Shown: positions 24,719-30,652 of the stretch, in pieces
Position numbering within the stretch: the stretch's first letter is position 1
How the letters are laid out: each line of letters opens with the position of its first letter
IMG/VR virus record: IMGVR_UViG_3300034374_009892
Coordinates: 1-33,294 of that record
DNA from: a virus
Length of the DNA: 33,294 nt
Reading direction: 5' to 3' (one strand)
Translations under genes and position numbers: made by a program
Notes under the pieces: model-generated
What the model was told of the DNA's origin: nothing
What the model saw: only the letters and a program-made list of their open reading frames with translations
Databases searched by the model: none

Positions 24719-25254
24719 TTGTAGTTGCTTCGGCGTATGCTCTAGGGGCCCGACCGGAGAACGATTAGCTGCTGGTAGCCAATCCAGCCGAGTCTTATCC
24801 CGGTATTCTAATGTTGAATCCGTTCAGGTAGCTCCTGAGTAGTAGGTGACCGACTAAGTTAGCATCCCCGAGGGTCGCAAGTAACGTAGGGGGTAAAAAG
24901 TTCTGAGGCTGGTTCTTCAGCCCGAATTGAGCGACGGAGCGCGTCAGACTCCACATAAGGTCCAATGGCCAGGCAGCCTGCTAAACCTTAAGTCGCTGTG
25001 AGAAATTCGATTTTCACCTGTCACTAAGACACTCCGATCGGCTCAAAGGGCAGATCAAAGAGGAAAGTGCAGCAGCCCTAAGACGGGATTGCTGTGCTTT
25101 CAACAGCTCCTCCTGGCTAAAGGGCAGGATAAAGAGGGAAATAACTTTGGGTCGGTTCGGTTGGTGGGCGTTAAATGCGACTTTAATACCCCTCATTAAC
25201 TGGACCGGCCCTTTCTTCTTACCTATTACAAACCGGCCACTGCTTTCCACTGGC
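24719..25254 (+). ncRNA. Gene-free 536-bp region, candidate large structured RNA
   Basis: No convincing gene with a ribosome binding site lies on either strand. Just downstream of a promoter-like site are several local hairpins: GCTGG/CCAGC (24771-24788), TCAGG/CCTGA (24824-24838), GGCTG/CAGCC (24907-24922), GACG/CGTC (24933-24945), a GUGAGAAA/UUUUCAC stem with one G-U pair (24998-25017) and TTAAA/TTTAA (25171-25186). It also has an imperfect 27-base direct repeat. I could not match it to tmRNA, RNase P or a full group I intron core. Large phage-associated RNA classes such as ROOL or GOLLD are possible but unproven. No clear terminator is seen before 25255, so the transcript may continue to about 25506. 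Confidence 0.45.
25040..25141 (+). repeat. Imperfect 27-base direct repeat pair
   Basis: The unit at 25040-25066 begins GGCTCAAAGGGCAG and ends AAAGAGGAAA. The unit at 25115-25141 begins GGCTAAAGGGCAG and ends AAAGAGGGAAA. They differ by a few one-base insertions and deletions. They start 75 bp apart inside the gene-free region and may be repeated RNA structural or protein-binding elements. Confidence 0.6.
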
Positions 25255-25268
25255 GGTGTATGGACACC
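25255..25268 (+). promoter_or_regulatory. Operator-like palindrome with -10 (site 7)
   Basis: The sequence is GGTGTATGGACACC, with TATGGA in the -10 position. No good -35 is visible. It precedes the short unit that ends in the inverted repeat at 25417-25501. Confidence 0.52.
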
Positions 25269-25274
25269 CGCGTT

Positions 25275-25506
25275 AGGCTGTCGGGGTCAACAGAAAGTTC
25301 GACTTTAAGATTGACAACAAAGGAGGGGTAGCCACAGTGAGCGTGCTGAACAGCGATAACTGTTTAGTGCCTACTGTTAAGCGGGGTAAGATCCCGCGGC
25401 TACAAATGAAACAGATAAAAAGAGCGTCGAAAGGTGATTATCAGTTACGGGTCTTGCCGGCTGAGAAATGGTTATCGCCCTTACCCTTCGGCGCTCTTTT
25501 TCTATT
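25275..25506 (+). ncRNA. Candidate structured RNA of about 230 nt
   Basis: The stretch between promoter-like site 7 and a strong terminator-type stem contains hairpins AACAG/CTGTT (25349-25364) and GCGGG/CCCGC (25381-25397). Within the terminator loop, GGTGAT can pair with ATCGCC. The density of structure suggests an RNA product. A short reading frame with a good ribosome site covers the same bases and is listed separately; the two calls compete. Confidence 0.35.
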
Positions 25507-25510
25507 ATGA
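25337..25510 (+). CDS. Possible 57-residue protein within the structured region
   Basis: A GTG at 25337 is preceded by AGGAGGGG (25321-25328) with eight bases between, one of the best ribosome sites in the window. The product is basic in the middle (VKRGKIPRLQMKQIKRASKG) and ends PLPFGALFLL. The last residues are encoded by the right arm of a strong terminator-like stem, which argues against coding. No family is recognised. It is either a small gene with an overlapping terminator or a chance frame in an RNA gene. Confidence 0.3.
   Translation: MSVLNSDNCLVPTVKRGKIPRLQMKQIKRASKGDYQLRVLPAEKWLSPLPFGALFLL
25417..25506 (+). terminator. Long inverted repeat ending in a U-run
   Basis: AAAAAGAGCGTCGAA (25417-25431) pairs with TTCGGCGCTCTTTTT (25487-25501) over 15 positions with one G-U pair. 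The loop is 55 bases and has an inner stem. The right arm ends in TTTTT, followed by CTATT. The complementary A-run and T-run mean it could terminate transcription in both directions. Confidence 0.7.
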
Positions 25511-25582
25511 CCCCATCCGTTCGGCCCTTAAGTGGGCTCCAAGCCTCCGAGGTTGTGAAGAGTAACTGCCACTTTTCACATT

Positions 25583-25610
25583 TTGTCAACCGACTACACA
25601 GCAATGTTAT
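25583..25610 (+). promoter_or_regulatory. Sigma70-like promoter upstream of a small gene
   Basis: TTGTCA (25583-25588), a 16-bp spacer and TGTTAT (25605-25610) form a plausible promoter for the 46-residue gene at 25683. It lacks the GGTG/CACC palindrome, so it may be independent of that regulator. Confidence 0.4.
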
Positions 25611-25682
25611 TCACAAACCGACATTCGGCCCCTTTTTAGGCGGTTTCAGTTGTGGACAACAAGCAGCAGAGGAGGGGCAGCA

Positions 25683-25823
25683 ATGACCATCAAACTCACC
25701 CCCAACCAGGCAGGCAAACTGAGAGACCTGTCCGAATACACCGGCCAAGACCCCCAGGAGCTCTTAGACAACTGGATTGACGAACTGCACAAGTCGTTAA
25801 CCGAGGTCAAAGAAGAGGAGTAA
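25683..25823 (+). CDS. 46-residue acidic helical protein
   Basis: The ATG follows GAGGAGGGG by five bases, a strong ribosome site, and the gene is followed 22 bases later by a strong terminator, so it forms a compact single-gene unit. The product starts MTIKLTPNQAGKLRDLSEYTG and continues with a helical QELLDNWIDELHKSLTEVKEEE. The pattern of a short strand and two helices recalls ribbon-helix-helix or small anti-regulator proteins, but it is too short and acidic to be sure. Its ribosome site is fully complementary to the CU-rich segment at 24619-24626. Confidence 0.65.
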   Translation: MTIKLTPNQAGKLRDLSEYTGQDPQELLDNWIDELHKSLTEVKEEE

Positions 25824-25845
25824 CCAACCCAATCTCCCCCTGATC

Positions 25846-25877
25846 GCCCCCACTTTTGCCGGTGGGGGCATTTTTTT
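25846..25877 (+). terminator. Strong rho-independent terminator
   Basis: An 8-bp perfect stem (GCCCCCAC at 25846-25853 and GTGGGGGC at 25862-25869) with an 8-base loop is followed by A and seven T residues. It closes the small-gene unit at 25683-25823 and insulates the next promoter. Confidence 0.88.
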
Positions 25878-25887
25878 GCAGAAACCA

Positions 25888-25921
25888 GGTAGCGTTACAC
25901 CTGGAATGGTGTATAGTCACC
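25888..25921 (+). promoter_or_regulatory. Operator pair and promoter upstream of the glycosyltransferase/HNH cluster (sites 8 and 9)
   Basis: GGTAGCGTTACACC (25888-25901) is an inverted copy of the AACG-type site, and GGTGTATAGTCACC (25908-25921) is the TATAG type with a -10 at 25912-25917. Start-to-start distance is 20 bp, about two helical turns. The -35 region is poor, so the promoter may need an activator or a phage factor. Confidence 0.62.
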
Positions 25922-25924
25922 TTG

Positions 25925-25952
25925 TCCCTGCTGGCTGTTCGGACGGCAGGGA
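25925..25952 (+). other. Hairpin at the 5' end of the cluster transcript
   Basis: CCCTGCTG (25926-25933) pairs with CGGCAGGG (25944-25951) through eight pairs including one G-U, flanked by T25925 and A25952. It would lie within the first few bases of the RNA made from the promoter at 25912 and could stabilise the message or act in regulation. Confidence 0.5.
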
Positions 25953-25968
25953 ACGGATGAGAAGCTAA

Positions 25969-26208
25969 GTGCTTTTCGAATTGGATACGTCATACAACAT
26001 GCAAGCGAGAGGGGTAATCTGTAGTTTGGTTCTAGGGTGCAATCTAGGCTTTTGCGCAGGCTACCTCTCTCGCCCTTCTTTGGATCCGAACTACATCCAG
26101 CTGATGAACGACCCCGGACACTTCGGGGAATACTTCTACGCACCTAACAGAGGCTGGATCATCTTAGATTTGCAAGTCGTTAACAGGAGACCTGGATACT
26201 ACAAATGA
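25969..26208 (+). CDS. Small protein upstream of a glycosyltransferase, unknown
   Basis: The protein has 79 residues from the GTG at 25969; an ATG at 25999 would give 69. Neither start has a good ribosome site. The frame holds a short hydrophobic stretch (VICSLVLGCNLGFCAGYL) with several Cys that could be a weak membrane anchor, then FGEYFYAPNRGWIILDLQVV. Its TGA overlaps the next ATG, which supports a real, coupled gene. No family is recognised. Confidence 0.5.
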   Translation: MLFELDTSYNMQARGVICSLVLGCNLGFCAGYLSRPSLDPNYIQLMNDPGHFGEYFYAPNRGWIILDLQVVNRRPGYYK

Positions 26209-27239
26209 GATTAGCCCATTTAGGATGTCACTCCGTGTTGGAGTTCGACGAGCTTCGGCTCTTTACTCAATTACCTGGCCTGGAAGTATTCTCTCCGGGT
26301 GCCTACCTGAACCCACAAGGGCTGGGAGATCGCCCGCCTATTCCCGAATTGAACTACAAACCGGAATGGTTAGATGCTTGGTCCAGGGTCCCGAGCGACC
26401 CAAGCCAACAGCCACCGTTAAGCGATCAGAAAGCTCATTTAACGAAGGAGTTTTTGGACCATTTCGATGCTGTCTACATCCAACATGTGCCCGCTTGGGT
26501 GACAAACAATTGGAAGACTCTAGAGGAGTGGGGTGGAGAGGTGTTCTACAGAGATATCGGGCAGTGTAACTTTGAGCAGGAACAGATGCTCCGGTATTAC
26601 GTTGACCGAGGCTTAAAGATCATCCGCTACAGCCCTAAGAACCGGATGGTCCCTAACTACGCTGGTGAGCATGCATTAATCCGCTTCTCTAAAGACCCCG
26701 ATGATTTCCTTCCCTGGGTCGGTGACAGGTTGCAGGTCATTACGATTGCACAATCAATGCAGGACAGAGAGCCTGCTTGTGGCTATGAACTGTTCCTCAA
26801 TAGCACTCGCCCGTTTCAGCGGGTTCTCTTCGGCAATAACAACCAATCCTCAGGCCCGTTATGGGGCGGCCAGCTGACTTATCAAAGGCTCATTGAACAG
26901 CTCTCCTGGTCGCGGTGCTATTGGTATTCAGGGACTTATCCGGCCCCTTACACTTTGAACGGGATGGAGGCAATGTTCGCTGGCACTCCAATTGTTGCCA
27001 TCGGCCCCAAACTAGCCCGCTTTCCGCATTACGAAGTAGCAGACCTGCTGGAAGATTGGGGGCTAGGTGATTGGGTTGGCGAAAGCACCCACGACCTGGA
27101 GAACCTTTGCCGGTTAACGCTGTCGATGGGCGATGAGGAGGCGAAGCAGCGGTCAGATGCCCTTAGGAAGGGAGCACGGGAAACATTCAGCTATGAAGCG
27201 GTTCTGCCGCAGTGGAAGGAGTTGTTTCGGTTATGCTAG
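26205..27239 (+). CDS. Glycosyltransferase-like protein (GT-B type)
   Basis: This 344-residue protein resembles GT-B glycosyltransferases in its C-terminal half. LFGNNNQSSGPLW may lie at the domain boundary, and YSGTYPAPYTLNGMEAMFAGTPIVAIGP (about 241-268) matches the sugar-nucleotide-binding region with Glu255. The N-terminal half begins RLAHLGCHSVLEFDELRL, with FDAVYIQHVPAW. The acceptor is unknown. It overlaps the small gene before it (ATGA) and the HNH gene after it by seven bases, in a tight cluster with another glycosyltransferase-like gene. It is more divergent than the GT4-like gene at 13370. Confidence 0.72.
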   Translation: MRLAHLGCHSVLEFDELRLFTQLPGLEVFSPGAYLNPQGLGDRPPIPELNYKPEWLDAWSRVPSDPSQQPPLSDQKAHLTKEFLDHFDAVYIQHVPAWVTNNWKTLEEWGGEVFYRDIGQCNFEQEQMLRYYVDRGLKIIRYSPKNRMVPNYAGEHALIRFSKDPDDFLPWVGDRLQVITIAQSMQDREPACGYELFLNSTRPFQRVLFGNNNQSSGPLWGGQLTYQRLIEQLSWSRCYWYSGTYPAPYTLNGMEAMFAGTPIVAIGPKLARFPHYEVADLLEDWGLGDWVGESTHDLENLCRLTLSMGDEEAKQRSDALRKGARETFSYEAVLPQWKELFRLC

Positions 27240-27838
27240 GTTGGTTTCTGTCGGTTGATTGGCGGGTTATTCCTTTGACGCAAAGCAAGTGGGCTTATGT
27301 TGATTTAGACTCATACCCTGAGCTGGCAAAGCATCGATGGCACGCTTCGGAGGTGACCTCAGGAGGGGCGTTTTACGCCAGAAGAGCAACCCGGAAGTCT
27401 TCGCCTGGCGGCAGGGAAATGATCTTTATGCATCGACAAGTCTCAGGCCCTGCCGCGAACGAGGTCGTTGACCATATCAACCACAACACGTTGGATAATA
27501 GACGTAAGAATCTGCGCAATGTTAGCCAACGAGCCAACCTTCAGCACGTTAACCCCAGCAAGAAAACCAGTCGCTATCGATGGGTCTCTCAGGAGAAACG
27601 GCTAAAGACCTGGAGAGTCTGTGTTCATCCGCAAGGCGGAAAGCGCCCAGCATGCCGGATGGCTGGGTTTAGAAATGAGCACGCCGCTGCATTTGCGGCA
27701 AACTGCGCTATGTCTCACTTCTTCCCCAACGACACTCTTAACCAGATTCCAGCTGATAAAACCCCGGCAGACGCCGACAAGATTGCGCTAAAGGCTTTTG
27801 CTGCTTGCGGCCAGTGGGAAGACGCTTACTTGCTATGA
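27233..27838 (+). CDS. Second HNH endonuclease, with a degenerate AP2-like region
   Basis: I place the start at the ATG at 27233 rather than the GTG at 27212, because AAGGAG lies 11 bases before it. The protein has 201 residues. It shares with the first HNH protein the N-terminal pattern WF-x3-DW (MLGWFLSVDW here) and the core MHRQ ... VVDHINHNTLDNRRKNL (Asp80-His81, Asn89), followed by SRYRWVSQEKRLKTWRV and HAAAFAANCA, which correspond to the AP2 part but are diverged. The two are probably paralogs. It sits between two glycosyltransferase-like genes, overlapping both (ATGCTAG and ATGA), so it may have been inserted between formerly adjacent genes. Confidence 0.8.
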   Translation: MLGWFLSVDWRVIPLTQSKWAYVDLDSYPELAKHRWHASEVTSGGAFYARRATRKSSPGGREMIFMHRQVSGPAANEVVDHINHNTLDNRRKNLRNVSQRANLQHVNPSKKTSRYRWVSQEKRLKTWRVCVHPQGGKRPACRMAGFRNEHAAAFAANCAMSHFFPNDTLNQIPADKTPADADKIALKAFAACGQWEDAYLL

Positions 27839-28770
27839 AGATTCTTGCCGATTTCCACCACGAGTGCCTTTTTAGAAGCTTGCAGAGGCTGGGCGACAGG
27901 CTAGGGGCTGAGGTTCTGAGGCCGAAAGGGTTGGAGTGGTTCAACCAAAACCTCTGGCATATCAACGACAACCCTCCAACAGCTAATCAATTCTTAGGCG
28001 ATGAAACGTATAAAGACTTGCCTGGAGTAACGCTGGAAGAGGCCAGGGAAACGGATTGGGCATGTGTAATTGTCAGCCACTTTGCAAACCTTCAACCTTG
28101 GCAGCGAGAATTCCAAGGCAAGCCGGTTGTTCTACAGGCGGGGAATAATTGGAGCTACCATTTACCGTGCTTCAAAGATGTTCAGTTTGTCCTTAACAGC
28201 ACCTCTACTCAGTGGCCGCAGGCAAAGAAGCATGTTCGATACCACCCGGAATTCGAAATTAGAGAGCCGAAGAACGGCAAAAAGCCTAACTCTGTTTACA
28301 GCTTGTGCCACTACCCAGTCCCAGAGGCGCAGGAGCTATTCTCTAAGCTCTCAAAAGAACTACCAGGGTGGACATTTAGCATGTTTGGCGCAGGCACGGA
28401 GCATGGCCCACTTCGAAGTTACGAGGAGCTAATGGACGTAACAAGCACCTACTCCTTCCTCTTCCAATTCAAACCGGGAGGGGATGGCTACGGATTCAAC
28501 ATCCACCGAGCCTGGGCACACAATACCCCAGTCATAATGGACTACAACCACTACGCCGATAAGATGGCAGCAATGTGTATGGTGGACCGGATCAGCAGCT
28601 TTGACCTATCAAACGGCATTCAAACGGTAGCAAGTCAGTTAAAGGGGCACCTAAATACTCACAACGAAAGGACGCTTTCGTTAAGCTCAAAATACATTTG
28701 GATGTGCAACTGTGATCCTTTTGACGAATGGCAAACCCGCCTTAAGCCCTTTTTCGAAGCCGTTCTATGA
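27835..28770 (+). CDS. Glycosyltransferase-like protein
   Basis: The ATG at 27835 overlaps the HNH stop as ATGA and is preferred over an earlier in-frame start inside the HNH gene. The protein has 311 residues. The N-terminal half starts MKILADFHHECLFRSLQRLGDRLGAEV. The middle has CVIVSHFANLQPWQREF and KPVVLQAGNNWSY. The C-terminal half has VYSLCHYPVPEAQELFSKLS and FSMFGAGT, then the donor-site-like PGGDGYGFNIHRAWAHNTPVIMDY. This layout fits a GT-B fold with a conserved C-terminal loop, but the usual E-x7-E is not clear. It probably acts with the other glycosyltransferase-like protein of this cluster. Confidence 0.62.
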   Translation: MKILADFHHECLFRSLQRLGDRLGAEVLRPKGLEWFNQNLWHINDNPPTANQFLGDETYKDLPGVTLEEARETDWACVIVSHFANLQPWQREFQGKPVVLQAGNNWSYHLPCFKDVQFVLNSTSTQWPQAKKHVRYHPEFEIREPKNGKKPNSVYSLCHYPVPEAQELFSKLSKELPGWTFSMFGAGTEHGPLRSYEELMDVTSTYSFLFQFKPGGDGYGFNIHRAWAHNTPVIMDYNHYADKMAAMCMVDRISSFDLSNGIQTVASQLKGHLNTHNERTLSLSSKYIWMCNCDPFDEWQTRLKPFFEAVL

Positions 28771-29255
28771 CTAACTTCGAACACTTCAAACAGGAGTTAG
28801 CCAAAAGCCATCAGACGGTCTACGCCGTTGCTCACTGGCTTACTGGCCGAGGTTACGCAGTCACATTGCCCCCTCATTCAGTAGCTGAACGGCCCGAGGA
28901 TTGGGAGCAGTACGCTGACAGCGGTGACTTACACTTGCACCTGCGCTTAGAAGTTAAACGCCGTCAGATCGACTTTACTTGCCAAAAAGACTTTCCATTT
29001 CCCGACATTATGGTCAGCGCTAAAGCCGTCTACGATCGGGCAGACCCAAAGCCATCCACCCATTACATGGTCAACAAGGCCGGCACCCACATGGCAGTGA
29101 TTCGGCAAACAAGCAGTCAATATTGGGAGGTGCGGATGGTGAAGGACAAGCGAGGACACAGCAAAGAGGTTTACCACTGCCCGATTGAACACGTCAGCTT
29201 TCAGTGCCTGCCAAGTGCCCTTCCCACACCTTCCAATACTCCTCCGACTGCTTAG
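28767..29255 (+). CDS. PD-(D/E)XK nuclease-like protein
   Basis: This 162-residue protein has the order expected of a small PD-(D/E)XK domain: a helix (VYAVAHWLTGRGYAV), Asp54 in DSGDLHLHLRLEVKRR, and Glu62-Val-Lys64 as ExK, then FPFPDIMVSAKAVYD and beta strands. The region AKAVYDRADPKPSTHYMVNKAGTHMAVIR recalls uncharacterised phage nuclease-like proteins rather than a restriction enzyme. It overlaps the glycosyltransferase-like gene (ATGA) and converges with the integrase, overlapping it by 62 bases at the 3' ends. Confidence 0.6.
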   Translation: MTNFEHFKQELAKSHQTVYAVAHWLTGRGYAVTLPPHSVAERPEDWEQYADSGDLHLHLRLEVKRRQIDFTCQKDFPFPDIMVSAKAVYDRADPKPSTHYMVNKAGTHMAVIRQTSSQYWEVRMVKDKRGHSKEVYHCPIEHVSFQCLPSALPTPSNTPPTA

Positions 29256-30114
29256 GCGTAGCCAATCCTCGGTAGTGTCGATGGATCATTTCCGGGCTAT
29301 TCCCCAGCTGATCTGCCACCTTCTGCTCTGAAGAAAGGTAGTGCACCATGTGGGTTGCTGCCGTATGCCGCAGGACATTCCTTGGCCAACTGGAAATGCC
29401 TGCTGCTGTGTGGATTGCGGTGAATCGCTTGCGGAAATTCCGACGCCATTTTAAGTGCAGCAGAACCATTCCTTTTTTTAGTAGTGGCCCAGGGATTGAA
29501 ACCAGCCGTCTGGACCTGTTTTTTGCAATCTCAGAACTGATCTCCAAAACGCAAAGATCAGCCTTCAAAGCCCTCGGTTGCAGCTTAAATGCCTCGGCCC
29601 GTCTCACTCCGAGGGCACCACACAGCCAGACGTACTCCAGCAGCTCAACGTCTTGCCGTTTAACGGCTTGCAGGAGGTGGGACAGCTGTCTGTTACTGAG
29701 AATGAAAGGGTTGAGTGTAGGCTGAGCGACAGTCTCCAGCCGATCCGTCACAACCTCCTGGCACCAACCTCTCCGCTTACAGAACCGGAAGAAAGTCCTT
29801 AGCCGAGCCAGTTCTGTCTTGCGGGTTGGGGCACTACTTTTTTGTAAAAAACCCTCTACTTCTGAAAGAGTGACATCGGCCACCCATTTGCTGCCCCCGA
29901 TTGCTGCGGCAAAGCGGAAGGTGAGCCATTCTAATTGCCGCACATATTCGGCGGATCTGCCGGCTGATTGTTTTGCTTTGACCAGCTCTAAGGCGGCCTC
30001 CTGCAACGGCTTAGGCGTGCTGCCTTTAGTGGCTTTGTAGTGGTTCCACAGCTCAGAAATGCTAATGCCGGCTGCTTCGGCTTGTGTGATGGCCAAGCGA
30101 TCCAAAGAGTTCAT
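29194..30114 (-). CDS. int: Tyrosine recombinase integrase
   Basis: This 306-residue protein has an N-terminal SAM-like core-binding domain (about 35-125) and a C-terminal catalytic domain. Catalytic positions are Arg171 (GVRRAEAF), Lys198, Asn246-x-x-Arg249-His250 (WPRNVLRHTAATH), Asn272 in GNSPEMIHRHY and the nucleophile Tyr281. Asn replaces the usual His at two places. I associate both changes with a verrucomicrobial integrase subfamily and do not read them as inactivation. It catalyses integration at attB, probably a tRNA-Val gene. The start codon lies three bases after the CCA end of the tRNA fragment, so its ribosome site (GGAG, 12 bases upstream) would fall inside the tRNA sequence. 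Confidence 0.92.
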   Translation of the reverse strand: MNSLDRLAITQAEAAGISISELWNHYKATKGSTPKPLQEAALELVKAKQSAGRSAEYVRQLEWLTFRFAAAIGGSKWVADVTLSEVEGFLQKSSAPTRKTELARLRTFFRFCKRRGWCQEVVTDRLETVAQPTLNPFILSNRQLSHLLQAVKRQDVELLEYVWLCGALGVRRAEAFKLQPRALKADLCVLEISSEIAKNRSRRLVSIPGPLLKKGMVLLHLKWRRNFRKRFTAIHTAAGISSWPRNVLRHTAATHMVHYLSSEQKVADQLGNSPEMIHRHYRGLATPKQSEEYWKVWEGHLAGTES

Positions 30115-30117
30115 AGA

Positions 30118-30162
30118 TGGTGCACGCTCCAGGGTTCGAACCTGGGACCCCTACCGTGTGAA
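30118..30162 (-). other. Putative attP core: 3' half of a tRNA-Val(CAC)-like gene
   Basis: Read on the minus strand, these 45 bases match the 3' half of a tRNA exactly in geometry: 7-base anticodon loop TTCACAC (anticodon CAC, T at position 33), GGTAG stem half, 5-base variable loop GGGTC, T stem CCAGG, loop TTCGAAC, CCTGG, acceptor half AGCGTGC, discriminator A and CCA. No matching 5' half (CTACC or GCACGCT) lies upstream, so it is not a full tRNA. A perfect 3' half next to the integrase is the hallmark of an attP that restores a host tRNA on integration. The identity may start in the anticodon loop. Confidence 0.8.
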
Positions 30163-30265
30163 GCCGTGGCTATTGCCATGCGTGGAGCAGGCTAGGGGCG
30201 GGAGTGTGGTTTTTATTTAGGGGTTAGACAGCCCGTGTCCCACCCTATCTGATAAGCTTGTTTAA

Positions 30266-30445
30266 ATGAGTCGTAAAACCAAAGTTGTAATTGACCCTAC
30301 CCTCACCGACCGGCTGCGGAAGGCTTGCCCACCTTCGCTCTCGCTCCAGCAATTTGCTGCTTCTCTGCTCGTTTCAGCTCTACGGAGAGAAGGTCACTTA
30401 CCAAACTCGTCATATCAGTCCCGGTGCGCTCAGCGTGAGCTTTGA
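30266..30445 (+). CDS. 59-residue ribbon-helix-helix-like protein (plus strand)
   Basis: The frame starts MSRKTKVVIDPTLTDRLRKA, a strand and first helix as in Arc/MetJ-type ribbon-helix-helix repressors, then SLSLQQFAASLLVSALRREG as second helix, and a short tail. It has no Shine-Dalgarno. A weak promoter (TAGACA at 30225-30230 and TATCTG 15 bp later) lies just before it. It overlaps the minus-strand gene at 30303-30515 by 143 bases; possibly only one of the two is expressed. If real it is a candidate regulator of integration or of the operator family. Confidence 0.45.
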   Translation: MSRKTKVVIDPTLTDRLRKACPPSLSLQQFAASLLVSALRREGHLPNSSYQSRCAQREL

Positions 30446-30515
30446 TCTCATCCTTTAGGTCTTGGTCGATGAATAGATTAAACGGAACTTTGTTCTTGGC
30501 TCGTTGGTTTGGCAT
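30303..30515 (-). CDS. 70-residue ribbon-helix-helix-like protein (minus strand)
   Basis: The product is basic and contains KVPFNLFIDQDLKDEIKAHA, a beta strand and first helix, then TGTDMTSLVSDLLSVELKRA as second helix, and a Lys/Ala-rich tail (EKQQIAGARAKVGKPSAAGR). This matches CopG/Arc-type ribbon-helix-helix DNA-binding proteins, and better than the opposite-strand frame. It points toward the integrase and is preceded, on its own strand, by a degenerate operator-like site at 30586-30599. It lacks a clear Shine-Dalgarno. It is a candidate repressor or toxin-antitoxin-type regulator. Confidence 0.62.
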   Translation of the reverse strand: MPNQRAKNKVPFNLFIDQDLKDEIKAHAERTGTDMTSLVSDLLSVELKRAEKQQIAGARAKVGKPSAAGR

Positions 30516-30585
30516 TTTCTGGTTGTTTTAAGTCGTTTTTGTTTTTTTGGGCCCCCTTTTCTGGCCTCGCCATTACCTTGCACTA

Positions 30586-30599
30586 GGTGACTAGCCGCC
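30586..30599 (-). promoter_or_regulatory. Degenerate operator-like site (site 10)
   Basis: The plus strand reads GGTGACTAGCCGCC, 12 of 14 matches to site 5. On the minus strand, facing the ribbon-helix-helix gene at 30303-30515, it reads GGCGGCTAGTCACC with CTAGTC as a poor -10. It may control that gene. The weak match lowers confidence. Confidence 0.35.
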
Positions 30600-30652
30600 A
30601 CAATTACAACGCATTTGCTGGTTTGGAATAAAAAAACGCAAAAAACATTTGC

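Noticed and set aside
25014-25250. A 78-codon minus-strand frame in the gene-free region
   Set aside because: It starts with GTG without a ribosome site, and its apparent internal repeat simply reflects the DNA direct repeat read in two contexts. A structured RNA explains the region better.
23984-25254. Group I intron linked to the HNH gene
   Set aside because: I looked for the conserved P, Q, R and S core elements in the gene-free region. A weak GACT/AAGTC pairing exists near 24947-24993, but no convincing full core and no interrupted host gene are seen.
24719-25506. tmRNA or RNase P RNA
   Set aside because: A GAGGAAAGTGC string recalls the RNase P core, but the partner segment is missing. 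There is no tRNA-like end pair as in tmRNA.
30118-30215. A complete tRNA gene
   Set aside because: Only the 3' half fits. No D-arm, anticodon 5' stem (CTACC) or acceptor 5' strand (GCACGCT) can be found upstream on the minus strand.
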